A DNA stretch of 62,194 bases from Chloroflexi bacterium OLB13 (GCA_001567485.1 JZRA01000096.1:1-62194), one strand, 5' to 3'; positions 39,058-48,304 are shown, counted from the stretch's first letter. Numbers and translations: made by a program. Notes: generated by a model from the letters alone, not told the origin.

Positions 39058-40776
39058 TTATCCGCGCAGGCCGAGGAACCGGTCGTACAGCGGCTGCAGC
39101 GGTTGATTATCGCGCCCGACGATGCCATACCCGTTGTGCATGCCCATCGCCCACGCGTACCAGATGAGCGCCGCGATCTTGCCGGCGTATTCGCGGGTGA
39201 TCACATCGACCATTTCGGCGGCGTACCGCGCGATCTCCTCAGGATGATCCTGCTCCTTGTCGAGCGCGCCCCACTCGCTGATCCACAGCGGGCGGTCGGG
39301 CAGCACGCTCAAGTAGGCGTTGAGTTCTTCGCGGATGTCGCCGAAGTTGGCGTAGCGCGTGAAGGGGCGCGGCCCGCGCCCATACGGGTGGCACGCGACG
39401 CCGTCCGGCAGCATGCCTTGAGGAAGCACCTCGATGGTGGCGCGCGCGTAGTTACTGCCGGGGCCGGGGCCGCCGGTATGCCCGCCGGTAATGACAGCGG
39501 CGTTCGGGTCAGCGGCGCGTACTGCTTGCAGCGACCGTGCTAGCAGATGCGCGTAGCTGCGCGGGGACATCGACACGCTGGCCGTGGCCCCGATCGGCGC
39601 GTCCTGCTCGTTCCAGATTTGCCAACAGTGGACGAGATCTTGGCCCGCGAACTGCGCGGCGATCCGATTGACCATATCACTGAAACGGTCGGTCAAACGC
39701 CGCCACTTGTCGTCGGTCATGGCCGGCCACGGCCAGAACTCGTCGCGGCCTTCGCCATACGTCTGATGCGTGAAGCAGAACATCACCTTAAAGCCGGCGC
39801 GGGCGTACTGTTCAGTCAGCGGGCGGTAAAGCTGATACGCCGCGTCGATGTCCTGCGAGCCGCGCCCCATGCTGACGTTATAGCCGAAGCGCACCCATCC
39901 CAGCCCCTTGAACCGATCCGGGGTGGGCGTGCCGAGCGGGTGAAAGTGATCGAGGTTGATGCCGATGATGTTGACGCCGCCGGGGCGCACGACCGGAATC
40001 GGCGGCTCGGTTTCTTCGACGAGCCACGCCGCGACGTACCCCTCGACGCCGGTCTGGTTAGCAACGTGCAGCCATTCGCCTTGCACGCCGATCTTGTCGA
40101 GGGCGATCTCACGCGGTTCCAGCGCGCGCAGCACCGTCGTGACATGCGCCATGCCGACCGATTTGCCGTCGCGGGGCATCTCACGGATACGCAGGCCGCT
40201 TTCAATCGGGCGGACGTAAACGGGGGCCTCCGGCGCGGTCGCCTGCACGTCGGTTTCAACTGACGAGTCAGCCCGCTCAGGCTCCGGCGGCGCGACCGGT
40301 TGTACCGGCGCGTCTCTCTGCGGCGGCCCCATGAACCAAGCGGCCACGTATCCCACCGCCCCGTGCGACTCTCGAACAGACAGCCATTCGCCTAACGTAC
40401 CGATTTTGCGCTTCGTCTCGGAGTCGCTTTCCAGAGACGTGACCAGCTCATCAAGGCCCAGCGTGGCAATCGGCTTGCCGCTGCTGGGTTGTTCACGGAT
40501 GCGCAGCCCATCGACAAGGCAGCGCACCATCAGCGGAGACGAACTGGGGATGTCAACGCTGTCCATCAGACGCGCCGCGACATACCCGACCGTGCCGTCC
40601 GCCTTGCGGATGCGCAGCCATGTATCAGGAAGTCCGACTTTGCGCAGGGTCTCGGCCGGGCTTTCAAGCGATTCAAGGATGTCCGCCGTGCCAACCTGTC
40701 CGATCGGCCGGCCATCGACTGGAGTCTCACGCACCCGGATGCCGTCTTCACGCGGGCGCACGGTTGGGCTTGCCAT
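39058..40776 (-). CDS. Glycosidase (clan GH-A-like) with three SH3b repeats
   Basis: A 572-residue protein. Three bacterial SH3 domains (residues about 5-65, 75-140 and 185-245; each with GLRIRE and GxVGYVAA-type motifs) precede a TIM-barrel glycosidase. The barrel has the acid/base Glu in HCWQIWNEQD and the nucleophile Glu in PLWISEWGALD, as in families GH5/GH39. No signal peptide is seen, although SH3b domains normally bind cell-wall peptides. ATG 40776 has GGGAG 8 nt before it; the frame is open further upstream but lacks such support and is not protein-like. Probable cell-wall or exopolysaccharide hydrolase. It is followed on the same strand by nothing up to the converging gene; a weak inverted repeat (38982-39016) separates them. 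Confidence 0.82.
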   Translation of the reverse strand: MASPTVRPREDGIRVRETPVDGRPIGQVGTADILESLESPAETLRKVGLPDTWLRIRKADGTVGYVAARLMDSVDIPSSSPLMVRCLVDGLRIREQPSSGKPIATLGLDELVTSLESDSETKRKIGTLGEWLSVRESHGAVGYVAAWFMGPPQRDAPVQPVAPPEPERADSSVETDVQATAPEAPVYVRPIESGLRIREMPRDGKSVGMAHVTTVLRALEPREIALDKIGVQGEWLHVANQTGVEGYVAAWLVEETEPPIPVVRPGGVNIIGINLDHFHPLGTPTPDRFKGLGWVRFGYNVSMGRGSQDIDAAYQLYRPLTEQYARAGFKVMFCFTHQTYGEGRDEFWPWPAMTDDKWRRLTDRFSDMVNRIAAQFAGQDLVHCWQIWNEQDAPIGATASVSMSPRSYAHLLARSLQAVRAADPNAAVITGGHTGGPGPGSNYARATIEVLPQGMLPDGVACHPYGRGPRPFTRYANFGDIREELNAYLSVLPDRPLWISEWGALDKEQDHPEEIARYAAEMVDVITREYAGKIAALIWYAWAMGMHNGYGIVGRDNQPLQPLYDRFLGLRG

Positions 40777-40823
40777 CGCACAGCTCCCTTCGCGCTCTGT
40801 GTGCGTGAAAAGTATACCCCGGC

Positions 40824-41936
40824 TTAGGCAGGCACGGGCATCGCTGTATACGGCAGATCGAACGTCTCGGCGACCGCAGCGTGCGTGACGTGTCCGGCGT
40901 GCAGATTCAAGCCGTTGGCGAGTCCCTTGTCGCGTTTCATCGCCTCGGCCAAGCCCAGTTCGGCGATCTGCACGACGTAGCGCAGCGTGGCGTTCGACAG
41001 CGCGAGGCTGCTTGTGCGCGGGACGGCCCCCGGCATGTTGGCGACGCCGTAATGCACCACGCCGTCGATGACATACGTTGGCGCGCTGTGAGTCGTCGGG
41101 CGCGTCGTCTCGACACACCCACCCTGATCGACCGCCACGTCAACGATGACGCTGCCGTCCGGCATCGACTTGAGCATGTCACGGCGGATCAAACGCGGCG
41201 CCTTCGCCCCGGTGATCAGCACCCCGCCGATGACGACATCGGCGGCCGTGATCGCTTGCGCGATGTTGCCATCGCTGCTGTACAGCGTCGAGAACCGGCC
41301 GTGCATGGTGTCGTCCAAGTAGCGCAGGCGGTCGAGGTTGATGTCAAGCAAGGTGACTTCGGCCCCCATGCCGAGCGCGATCCGCGCGGCGTTGGCGCCA
41401 ACCGTGCCGCCGCCCAAGACGACGACGTGCGCCGGGGGCGTCCCCGCCACGCCGCCCATCAGCGTCCCGCGCCCGCCCTGCTTCTTCTCCAGATAATGCG
41501 CCGCCACTTGAATCGACATCCGCCCCGCGACCTCGCTCATCGGCTCCAGCAGCGGCAGCTTCCCGTGCGAATCGGTGACGGTCTCATAGGCCACGCCGGT
41601 AACGCCGCTGTCGAGCATCACATGAGTCAGGTCACGGTCGGCAGCGAGGTGCAAATACGTGAACAGGATCAGCCCTTCGCGCAGGTGCGGGTATTCCTCA
41701 GGTTGAGGTTCCTTAACCTTCACCACCATGTCCGCCTTCGACCAAATGTCGGCGGCGCTGTCGAGGATGTGGGCACCGGCACGCACGTACTCTGCATCGT
41801 TAAAGGCGCTGCCTATGCCTGCGTTCGCTTCGACATACACCGTGTGGCCGTGCAAGGCGAGCTGCCCGACGGCAGATGGTGACAGGGAAACACGGTTTTC
41901 GTCTATCTTGATTTCCTTCGGGATGCCAATAATCAT
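40824..41936 (-). CDS. ald: Alanine dehydrogenase
   Basis: A 370-residue NAD-dependent enzyme interconverting alanine and pyruvate plus ammonia. It has the family start IIGIPKEIKIDENRVSLSP, the catalytic region VKVKEPQPEEYPHLREG, TYLHLAADRDLTH, the Rossmann motif VVVLGGGTVGANAARIALGMGA, and DVAVDQGGCVETTRPTTHSAP. Full family length. It is transcribed singly, upstream of the SH3-glycosidase gene on the same strand. Confidence 0.97.
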   Translation of the reverse strand: MIIGIPKEIKIDENRVSLSPSAVGQLALHGHTVYVEANAGIGSAFNDAEYVRAGAHILDSAADIWSKADMVVKVKEPQPEEYPHLREGLILFTYLHLAADRDLTHVMLDSGVTGVAYETVTDSHGKLPLLEPMSEVAGRMSIQVAAHYLEKKQGGRGTLMGGVAGTPPAHVVVLGGGTVGANAARIALGMGAEVTLLDINLDRLRYLDDTMHGRFSTLYSSDGNIAQAITAADVVIGGVLITGAKAPRLIRRDMLKSMPDGSVIVDVAVDQGGCVETTRPTTHSAPTYVIDGVVHYGVANMPGAVPRTSSLALSNATLRYVVQIAELGLAEAMKRDKGLANGLNLHAGHVTHAAVAETFDLPYTAMPVPA

Positions 41937-42155
41937 CGCATTCGTCCTTTGTGCAGGGTAAACAATCGGCCTTCGCTTACGGCCTCATTTGCTCTTGTCC
42001 ATTATGCCACAATGCGCGATTTCGCGTCACAGATTTACATGCTTTACACGATATTTGCATTCGCTGAACAGGGTTTACGTCAGGGTAAGCTCTTCAAAAC
42101 ATCCGCGCACTACAGTGGGGACATCGCACGGGCATTCATAGGAGGAGCACAGCCC

Positions 42156-42617
42156 ATGACGACCAAGCGCTCGACCTCACTGTTGATCGTTTTTGTCCTG
42201 CTGCTGGCATTGAGCGCAACCGCGTTCGCTGGCAGCGCCCACGTCTCCGGTACCGGCACCCTGACGGCCAGCGGCAGCGGTCGTGCTGTGCTGCGCGGAG
42301 ACGGCAGCGTGGATGCTAGCGGCAACGGCGTCCTGAAGGTGCTTGACTGCGGCGGAGACGCAGTGATCCACGTCACCGGCAACGGCCTGAAGGTCATCAA
42401 GCAGAAGGGGAACTGTGTCCTGTACAAATATGTCGGTTTCAATGGCACGGCCAGCGTCGTTGGTGACAACATTAAGGTCAAGATCAAGGGCATCGCCATC
42501 GACATGACGGCCCACGGCACGGGTGTGGTGCGGCTGAACGGCGTCGGCGTGTATCATGTCGGCAATCAGACCGGCTTGTGGTCGGAACCCGGCGTGGAGA
42601 TTTACCTGTCGGAGTAG
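42156..42617 (+). CDS. Small exported protein with beta-strand repeats
   Basis: A 153-residue protein starting MTTKRSTSLLIVFVLLLAL, a signal peptide cut near AFAGSAH, followed by a glycine/serine/valine-rich sequence of repeated short strands (VSGTGTLTASGSGRAVLRGD; GSVDASGNGVLKVLD). The pattern resembles GIN/adhesin-head-like beta-solenoids. GGAGGAG precedes ATG 42156. The last 22 codons (from 42547) are duplicated at 43423-43492, beyond the toxin-antitoxin genes, directly before the terminator that presumably served this gene. No function can be assigned. Confidence 0.75.
   Translation: MTTKRSTSLLIVFVLLLALSATAFAGSAHVSGTGTLTASGSGRAVLRGDGSVDASGNGVLKVLDCGGDAVIHVTGNGLKVIKQKGNCVLYKYVGFNGTASVVGDNIKVKIKGIAIDMTAHGTGVVRLNGVGVYHVGNQTGLWSEPGVEIYLSE
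42547..42616 (+). repeat. 70-bp direct repeat, left copy (3' end of the exported-protein gene)
   Basis: Identical to 43423-43492 except for two transitions. It comprises the last 70 bases of the exported-protein gene up to its stop codon. The two copies bracket the toxin-antitoxin module. Confidence 0.95.
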
Positions 42618-42668
42618 GGTCTAAGCCCTTCCCACGCAATCTCACCCACAGAGCCAGCACGATAGTTA

Positions 42669-42705
42669 CGCAGTCCCGCATGATCCACCAGTATGCGGGA
42701 CTGCG
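42669..42705 (+). promoter_or_regulatory. 13-bp perfect hairpin upstream of the antitoxin
   Basis: CGCAGTCCCGCAT and ATGCGGGACTGCG enclose an 11-nt loop. No U-run follows. It lies between the exported-protein gene and the TATAAT (42740-42745) in front of the antitoxin, so it may be a leftover end of the inserted module, a transcription barrier or a protein-binding site. Confidence 0.6.
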
Positions 42706-42739
42706 GCGTAGTATGGGAAGCCGCGTGAGCGCAGTACTG

Positions 42740-42745
42740 TATAAT
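42740..42745 (+). promoter_or_regulatory. Minus-10 box of the toxin-antitoxin promoter
   Basis: A perfect TATAAT 29 bp before the antitoxin ATG, with no good -35 at the right distance, a form often seen at autoregulated antitoxin promoters. Confidence 0.5.
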
Positions 42746-42773
42746 CAAATCAGAATCACTTGAGGTGTCCGAG

Positions 42774-43013
42774 ATGTCGATGCTTGATGAACTCGAACGT
42801 CTTATTGAACGCCTCAGCCCGAAAGAGCGCGCTGAGTTGTTCGCAAGACTAGCCAAACCCATCCCATCAGATACGAAGCCGAAAGAGACACGTGTCCGAG
42901 CGTTCGAGGCCGCCGTCGACGCGTTAAAGGAGGGTCTGACTTCAACGCAGATCGAAGAACTCGAGTGGGCAATGAACGTCGAAACTTCGGATTCTGATGG
43001 CGAGATTCTGTGA
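42774..43013 (+). CDS. Putative antitoxin
   Basis: A 79-residue acidic and helical protein, MSMLDELERLIERLSPKE followed by RAELFARLAKP and a C-terminal acidic tail. The next gene, encoding a PIN-domain toxin, starts within its stop codon (4-bp overlap), the usual arrangement for antitoxin-toxin pairs. ATG 42774 with GAGG 8 nt before it is preferred to GTG 42765. The antitoxin family is not recognised; it would be expected to bind its toxin through the C-terminus and the promoter through the N-terminus. Confidence 0.7.
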   Translation: MSMLDELERLIERLSPKERAELFARLAKPIPSDTKPKETRVRAFEAAVDALKEGLTSTQIEELEWAMNVETSDSDGEIL

Positions 43014-43416
43014 CACGTCGGTTCGTGTTGGACACTAACGTCGTCTCCGATGTGATCAAGAGTCACGCGCCTGTCGTTAACCATCTCAAGGCATCGTTCC
43101 GTGCTGGAGATACGCTCATTCTCCTACCTCCGGTGGACTTTGAAATCCGTCGTGGACTGACCTATGTCGGAGCGCACCGGCAGATACTGATATATAGCGA
43201 ACATCTGCGGCCCGAGCTTGCATGGGAAGCACTTACTGACGATGATTGGATCACAGCTAGCATGTTTTGGATCGAGAATAGGCGTCAGGGTAAGACTCAT
43301 CGGATCTGGATCTTCTGATTGCCGCCCAAACTCAACGTCTTGACGCTGTTCTTGTTACAAGTGACAACGACTTCGATTCTCTGCCCGTCACACGCGTAAA
43401 CTGGCGGTTGGCTTAG
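43010..43416 (+). CDS. PIN-domain (VapC-like) toxin, frameshifted in this sequence
   Basis: Begins at GTG 43010 with TRRFVLDTNVVSDVIK, the first conserved Asp of PIN endoribonucleases, and includes DFEIRRGLTYVGA (conserved Glu region). At about 43300-43303 (KTH) the frame ends in WIF, whereas the neighbouring frame gives DLDLLIAAQTQRLDAVLVTS, then DNDFDSLPVTRVNWRLA and a stop at 43416, which supplies the remaining acidic residues. One missing base explains the break and gives about 135 residues, normal for VapC. The base composition is less GC-rich than the neighbours by eye, in keeping with transfer. Confidence 0.82.
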
Positions 43417-43422
43417 TCATCC

Positions 43423-43492
43423 GCGTGTATCATGTCGGCGATCAGACCGGCCTGTGGTCGGAACCCGGCGTGGAGATTTACCTGTCGGAGTA
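43423..43492 (+). repeat. 70-bp direct repeat, right copy
   Basis: A second copy of the last 70 bases of the exported-protein gene (two substitutions), starting 7 bp after the toxin stop codon. It has no gene body in front of it, and the terminator at 43523 follows at a natural distance. Confidence 0.95.
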
Positions 43493-43522
43493 ATCGAGGG
43501 TCGCAGTAACCTGTAGTGAACG

Positions 43523-43550
43523 AAACGGGCCGCACGATCGCGGCCCGTTT
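43523..43550. terminator. Bidirectional terminator
   Basis: AAACGGGCCGC and GCGGCCCGTTT form a perfect 11-bp stem with a 6-nt loop; the A-run and T-run at the two ends make it work in both directions. It separates the toxin or repeat (plus) from the acetyltransferase gene (minus). Confidence 0.85.
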
Positions 43551-43576
43551 TGTGAGTCAGCCCCCATCAAGATAGT

Positions 43577-44137
43577 CTACCGTAGATCACTGCGCAGCAT
43601 TCCCCACAACAGCACATCGTAATAGATGCCGTCGAGATAGTAGTGCTCGCGCTGACGACCCTCGATCTTGAAACCGGCTTTTTCCAGCACGCGCTGTGAA
43701 GCGACGTTCATCATCGAGCAGTCGGCCTCGATGCGATTGAGGCCCATCGACTCGAAGCCGAAGCGCACGACCGCGATCAGCGCCTCGCTCATAATCCCCT
43801 GCCCCCAATGCTCGCGGTTGAGGTCGAACCCGACCGCCGCGCGGCGATCCGCCCGCACCCAGTAGTTGAAGCCGATCATGCCGATCACGCGGTCACTGCC
43901 GCGCAGCGTGACCCCCCACCGCAGCTCCGATCCCTCCATGAAGTTGTCCTGCATGCGGTGGATGAGGCTGCCCGCCTGTTCAACCGTCGTGTAAGGCGCG
44001 CCGATGTTGAGCTTAGTCGCCTGATAATCCGCACGAATCGCAAACACGTCGGCGACGTCCTTCGGCGAGATGCGCCGCAGGATCAGACGTTGAGTTTCAA
44101 GCGTGGGGAAATAGGAAAAGTCGAATGTGTTCGTCAT
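43577..44137 (-). CDS. GNAT family N-acetyltransferase, RimJ/RimL type
   Basis: A 186-residue acetyltransferase: LETQRLILRRISPKDVADVF at the start, the acetyl-CoA loop HWGQGIMSEALIAVVRFGF and the closing NVASQRVLEKAGFKIEGRQ. These proteins acetylate N-terminal amines or small molecules; the substrate cannot be read. GAGGTGAG precedes the ATG. It is divergent from the CAP-domain gene; the 245 bp between them (44138-44382) contain no recognisable gene. Confidence 0.93.
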   Translation of the reverse strand: MTNTFDFSYFPTLETQRLILRRISPKDVADVFAIRADYQATKLNIGAPYTTVEQAGSLIHRMQDNFMEGSELRWGVTLRGSDRVIGMIGFNYWVRADRRAAVGFDLNREHWGQGIMSEALIAVVRFGFESMGLNRIEADCSMMNVASQRVLEKAGFKIEGRQREHYYLDGIYYDVLLWGMLRSDLR

Positions 44138-44382
44138 CTCACCTCGTTTCTATTCGTTGAACTTAATTTGCTGAGAACGCTCGTTGAGACCGCGGTACTA
44201 TACCATAAGAACCGTGAAGCATTTCTGAGGACGCCGAGCATTCATCATGCGCCGGTGACGCTCACACCGTGCAGTATGTCCGGCGCGGCTTGAGAAACGT
44301 TCGCGAAACCGGACGATTCGAGGTCTAATCGGCGTCGCCCCATCGCTGTGCACGACCATCGCCCATTACCGAGGATCGCCCC

Positions 44383-45675
44383 ATGTCGCATGGTCGCCGT
44401 CATGTCGGTCTCAAGCTGGCGCTCGCACTTGCCCCGCTGCTGATTATCGGCACGTTCATCGTCGCCCAACCTCCCACGCCGCGCCGCGATCCCTACGCCG
44501 AACTCGAAATGCTCAGCCGGCTGAACGAATGGCGGCTGTCGGAAGGTCTCGATCCGCTCAAGCGCAACACGACGCTGGACGCGCTGGCGTATTTTCAGGC
44601 CGCCTATGTGAGCACGCTGCGCCCCTACCCCGACGGCGTGCAAATCCACCGCGGCCGGATCAACGATCTGCCAAAGGAGCGCGCCCGCTGGGAGCCATTT
44701 CTATGGCCGCCTTACGGCACGTCGGCACAGATCGCCGTCGAGGAGATCGCCGCGATCCGCAACCTGAACTCGTCGATCGACTTCTGGAAAGGCTCGCCGG
44801 CACACCGCCATGCCGCCACCAACCCAACTTACCGCGAGGTCGGAATCGCGGCGCTGCCGATCAGCTTCGGGCGCTACATTTATATCGTCGTGCTGGGATC
44901 ACGGCCGGGCGTGCTGCCATCGCTGTACGATCCGACAACGCGCATGCTCCGTCAGACGGTCGAACGGTATCCTTACAGCACCGACAACAAGAACCTCAAA
45001 TTCCCGACCAAGGTCAAGTTCTACAACGAGTTCGGCCTTCCGATGCTGAACGGCGCGTGGATCGACTGGGCCGAGGAAATCCCGCTGCCTTCTCGCGCAG
45101 GACGCAAGCTGTACATGCTGCTGTCCGACGATACGTACGAATCGTTGATCGAGGTCGATCTGTCCTCCGACCTCGTCTGGATCCCGACACTGGTGCCGAC
45201 CGTGACGCCGACCCCGACGTTCACGCTCACCTATACCCCGTCGCGCACGCCGACACCGCGCATCACCAACACGCCCACGCTGACCCTCACGCCGACGCCG
45301 GTTCCCGGCCCGGAGCTGCTGCTGCTCTACGACGAGGACGTGCTGACCGTCATCAACTTCGAGCGTTATCCCGCTGATCTACGGGACGTGTCACTGGTCG
45401 GCGCGACCTTCACCCTCCCGATGTACTGGTGGTCGACCATCAACACCTTCGCGTTTCAGTCCGGCTCATGCGTGCAGGCCTACGCCGGTGGGATTTCGCC
45501 ATCACCGTCCCGTCCGCGTGAGTGCCGCGTCGTGCGTGAGTCGCGCGGACGGCTGTTCCCCGATCAACGCTTCTGGCTAACGGGTACATTCGACGTGAAG
45601 CTGAACAACGAGGTGATCGCCACCTGCGAGGCCAGCGCCGGCCGCTGCGTGGTCGACCTGCCGAATCAGCCGTAG
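44383..45675 (+). CDS. Exported CAP (SCP/PR-1) domain protein with Thr-Pro linker
   Basis: A 430-residue protein. A signal peptide or anchor (LKLALALAPLLIIGTFIVA) is followed by a CAP-like domain (residues about 40-185: LSRLNEWRLSEGLDPLKRNT, SSIDFWKGSPAHRHAATNP, YREVGIAALPI), a short domain, a Thr-Pro-rich linker (about 268-307, repeats of TPTxTxTxTP) and a C-terminal beta domain with a Cys pair (GSCVQAYAGG). GAGG is 9 nt before the ATG. CAP proteins are extracellular, with diverse roles. The linker style is typical of Chloroflexota surface proteins, and of 46519-48198. Confidence 0.82.
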   Translation: MSHGRRHVGLKLALALAPLLIIGTFIVAQPPTPRRDPYAELEMLSRLNEWRLSEGLDPLKRNTTLDALAYFQAAYVSTLRPYPDGVQIHRGRINDLPKERARWEPFLWPPYGTSAQIAVEEIAAIRNLNSSIDFWKGSPAHRHAATNPTYREVGIAALPISFGRYIYIVVLGSRPGVLPSLYDPTTRMLRQTVERYPYSTDNKNLKFPTKVKFYNEFGLPMLNGAWIDWAEEIPLPSRAGRKLYMLLSDDTYESLIEVDLSSDLVWIPTLVPTVTPTPTFTLTYTPSRTPTPRITNTPTLTLTPTPVPGPELLLLYDEDVLTVINFERYPADLRDVSLVGATFTLPMYWWSTINTFAFQSGSCVQAYAGGISPSPSRPRECRVVRESRGRLFPDQRFWLTGTFDVKLNNEVIATCEASAGRCVVDLPNQP

Positions 45676-45786
45676 GGCGATATGGAATGCGACCCGGAGA
45701 AAGGTGCAGGTATCGGTTGCAGCGCGCCATTAGAACACTTGTGCGGTATAATCGGGTTTTGACCCTCACCAACTGGAGGCGCCCCC

Positions 45787-46356
45787 ATGTCCGACACGAA
45801 GATCCGCTGCCCGTGGTGTGTAGGCGATGCGCTGTACGAGGCGTATCACGACACCGAGTGGGGCGTGCCGTGTCATGACGATCGCGCGTGGTTCGAGAAA
45901 ATCTGCCTCGAAGGCGCGCAAGCCGGCCTGAGCTGGATCACCGTGCTGCGCAAACGCGAGGCCTACCGCGCCGCGTTCGACAACTTCGACGTGCGCAAAG
46001 TCGCCGCGTATGATGACGCAAAGGTCGAGTTGCTGCTGCAGAACCCCGGCATCATCCGCAACCGGCTCAAGATTCAGGCGGCGATCAAGAACGCGCGCGC
46101 ATTTTTGAAGGTGCAGGAGGAATTCGACAGCTTCGACGCGTACGTCTGGCGCTTCGTGAACGGCGCACCCATCGTCAACCGCTTCACCGAGATGTCGCAA
46201 ATCCCGGCGGTGACACCCGAAGCCGAAGCGCTCAGCAAAGACCTTAAACGGCGCGGATTCACGTTCGTCGGCCCGACCATCGTCTACGCCATGATGCAGT
46301 CGCACGGCATGGTGAACGATCATCTGCTGTCGTGCTGGAAGCGGCGTGATTCGTAA
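45787..46356 (+). CDS. tag: DNA-3-methyladenine glycosylase I
   Basis: A 189-residue base-excision enzyme removing 3-methyladenine. It has the N-terminal RCPWC and YHDTEWGVP zinc/active-site region, the catalytic-pocket EGAQAGLSWITVLRKREAYR, and the C-terminal SHGMVNDHLLSCW supplying the other zinc ligands. GGAGG lies 8 nt before the ATG. Length is normal. It is flanked by exported-protein genes and probably has its own promoter. Confidence 0.96.
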   Translation: MSDTKIRCPWCVGDALYEAYHDTEWGVPCHDDRAWFEKICLEGAQAGLSWITVLRKREAYRAAFDNFDVRKVAAYDDAKVELLLQNPGIIRNRLKIQAAIKNARAFLKVQEEFDSFDAYVWRFVNGAPIVNRFTEMSQIPAVTPEAEALSKDLKRRGFTFVGPTIVYAMMQSHGMVNDHLLSCWKRRDS

Positions 46357-46518
46357 TCAGCCCGCTTGACCGCTCCTCAATGATTGGGGGTTCGGTGTCC
46401 ACGATACGAACCAAGCGGCTCTCTCCCCGTTGCCCATACCGCAATGGCCTCAATCCCCGCCGATCCGACCTTACAATAGAAGGTGAGGACTGTCTTTAAC
46501 AAGTAAGGTCGTGTCGCC

Positions 46519-48198
46519 ATGCTCAGCTCACGCTCCATCCACGTGCTGGCTCGCGTAGTCCTCGTTGCCGCTGTGCTGCTGCTGGTCGTCAACAGCAGTT
46601 CAGTGGCAAGCCCGGCATCCGGGCCAGCCTTCATCGAAAACCCAAACCCTAACAACGCATCGGAACCCAATCTCTTCTGCAGGACGGACGCCCCGGCCAC
46701 ACGTCCCTTGAGTGCGATCTACGCGCTTGACCGCGTGCTAGCCGGAGAACCGCTAACCGCCGTCATCATCGCTCCAGACTGTCCACCGACCAAGACACCA
46801 AAACCGACCCATACTCCAACTTTCACAGACACACCGACCCATACCCCGACGGTGACGTTTACCCCGACCTTCACGGATACGCCGACCGATACACCCACGC
46901 ATTTCCCGACGTTCACGTCAACCCGCGAGCGCCGCCCGACTAAGACCCCGACCGCCACCCATACCGCATCGCTCACGCCGTGGGTTCCGTCGGAGACGCC
47001 GTCGTTCACCGCCACACCGCCCCGTCGGCCGCCGATGTCTACGCCAACCCCAGAGGCAGTCGTCTACGGCCCGGCATGCGTCGAGTGGTTCGTTTACCAC
47101 ACCGACCGCACCGGCGACTGGGAAATCTTCCGTCTCGGCGATATCCCGAACAAGCCAAACGCCAACCCGAACTTGACGCAGCACAGCGCCGACGACATCG
47201 AGCCGTCACGCTCGCACAACGGATTATGGATTGCGTACTCAAGCAATCGCGACGGCAACTGGGAGATCTACGTCGCCAGCGCCGACGGCGACCCAGCGCT
47301 GACCCAGCGCGTCACAATCAACACGATCGCGCACGATATCGATCCGGTGTGGGGGCCGAACAACCAACTAGCGTTTGAGTCCACCCGGGATGGTAATTGG
47401 GAACTTTACGTTGTCGATCTGATGACCGGCGTCGAAACGCGCATGACCGATCATCCGGCCAACGACGTGAACGCGAGCTGGTCTGCGGATGGATCGACGC
47501 TGGCCTTCCAAAGCGATCGCACTGGCAATTACGAAATCTACTCGTTGGATGTCGCCACCGGCGAGGTGACACAGCTGACAACCGGCTCAACCCACGCCGT
47601 CGATCCGCACTACTCGCCGGATGGCGCACATATCGTATTCCACGCCATGACCGACGAGCACAGCGTCGGCTATGTCATGGATGCCGATGGTTCACATCTG
47701 ACGCGGATTACCGATCCGGCAGGCAACGCGAACAATTTCGCATGGTCGCCGGATGGCACGCTGATCGCCTATCAGTCCGATCTCGACGGTGATCTAGACA
47801 TCTACGTGTACGGTCTCAAGGCGCAGCAGACACGGCTGTTGACCGACAACGAGATCGCTGACTACGCGCCGACGTGGTACTGCGGCAGCACAGATGTGGT
47901 GTTCACATCGGACATTCGCGGCAATCCCGACATCTACGAAGCGAGTGCGCTGCCGCTTGACGCCGGATCGATCGACGTGGCGCGGCAGGCGATGCGCATG
48001 GTTGGTACCGACTACAACGACATCTATCCGCTTGATGCGCCCAGCGACGAGGACGCCAGCCACGAAGGCATCATGCCCGCCGTGACCTGCTTCGCGTGCG
48101 CCAATACGCAGTTCTTCGGGCGCGACCTTCCGTTGACTGAGCCGGATGAATGTCTCCCGCGCGATACACCTTGGCGCGGCGACTTGATCTGCGACTAG
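46519..48198 (+). CDS. Exported PD40 beta-propeller protein with Thr-Pro linker
   Basis: A 559-residue secreted protein: signal peptide (VVLVAAVLLLVVNSSSVA), a Thr-Pro linker (residues about 85-180, TPTFTDTPTHTPT-like), then a six-bladed TolB-like propeller whose blades repeat the pattern DRTGDWEIF, NRDGNWEIYVAS, TRDGNWELYVVD, DRTGNYEIYSLD and DLDGDLDIYVYG. A C-terminal Cys-containing segment (AVTCFACANTQFFG) follows. Blade-to-blade similarity is high at the DNA level as well. A binding role at the cell surface is likely, its ligand unknown. A strong hairpin follows the stop codon. Confidence 0.85.
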   Translation: MLSSRSIHVLARVVLVAAVLLLVVNSSSVASPASGPAFIENPNPNNASEPNLFCRTDAPATRPLSAIYALDRVLAGEPLTAVIIAPDCPPTKTPKPTHTPTFTDTPTHTPTVTFTPTFTDTPTDTPTHFPTFTSTRERRPTKTPTATHTASLTPWVPSETPSFTATPPRRPPMSTPTPEAVVYGPACVEWFVYHTDRTGDWEIFRLGDIPNKPNANPNLTQHSADDIEPSRSHNGLWIAYSSNRDGNWEIYVASADGDPALTQRVTINTIAHDIDPVWGPNNQLAFESTRDGNWELYVVDLMTGVETRMTDHPANDVNASWSADGSTLAFQSDRTGNYEIYSLDVATGEVTQLTTGSTHAVDPHYSPDGAHIVFHAMTDEHSVGYVMDADGSHLTRITDPAGNANNFAWSPDGTLIAYQSDLDGDLDIYVYGLKAQQTRLLTDNEIADYAPTWYCGSTDVVFTSDIRGNPDIYEASALPLDAGSIDVARQAMRMVGTDYNDIYPLDAPSDEDASHEGIMPAVTCFACANTQFFGRDLPLTEPDECLPRDTPWRGDLICD

Positions 48199-48220
48199 GA
48201 TCGCTGCACAGCGGATTCTA

Positions 48221-48253
48221 AGCAGAGGATGGGCTGATCGCCCGTCCTCTGCT
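48221..48253 (+). terminator. Strong hairpin after the propeller gene
   Basis: AGCAGAGGATGGGC pairs with GCCCGTCCTCTGCT (14 bp, one G-U) around a 5-nt loop, 23 bp after the stop codon. The absence of a U-run makes it an untypical terminator; it may act with Rho or as mRNA end protection. Confidence 0.6.
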
Positions 48254-48304
48254 GTGTCAGCAGGATACGGACTACTGCCGGTCGTGTTCGACGGCTTGCG
48301 CGAC

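Noticed and set aside
45189..45302. CRISPR-like or satellite repeat in the Thr-Pro coding region
   Set aside because: The periodicity is that of codons for a TPT-rich linker; no spacers and no cas genes.
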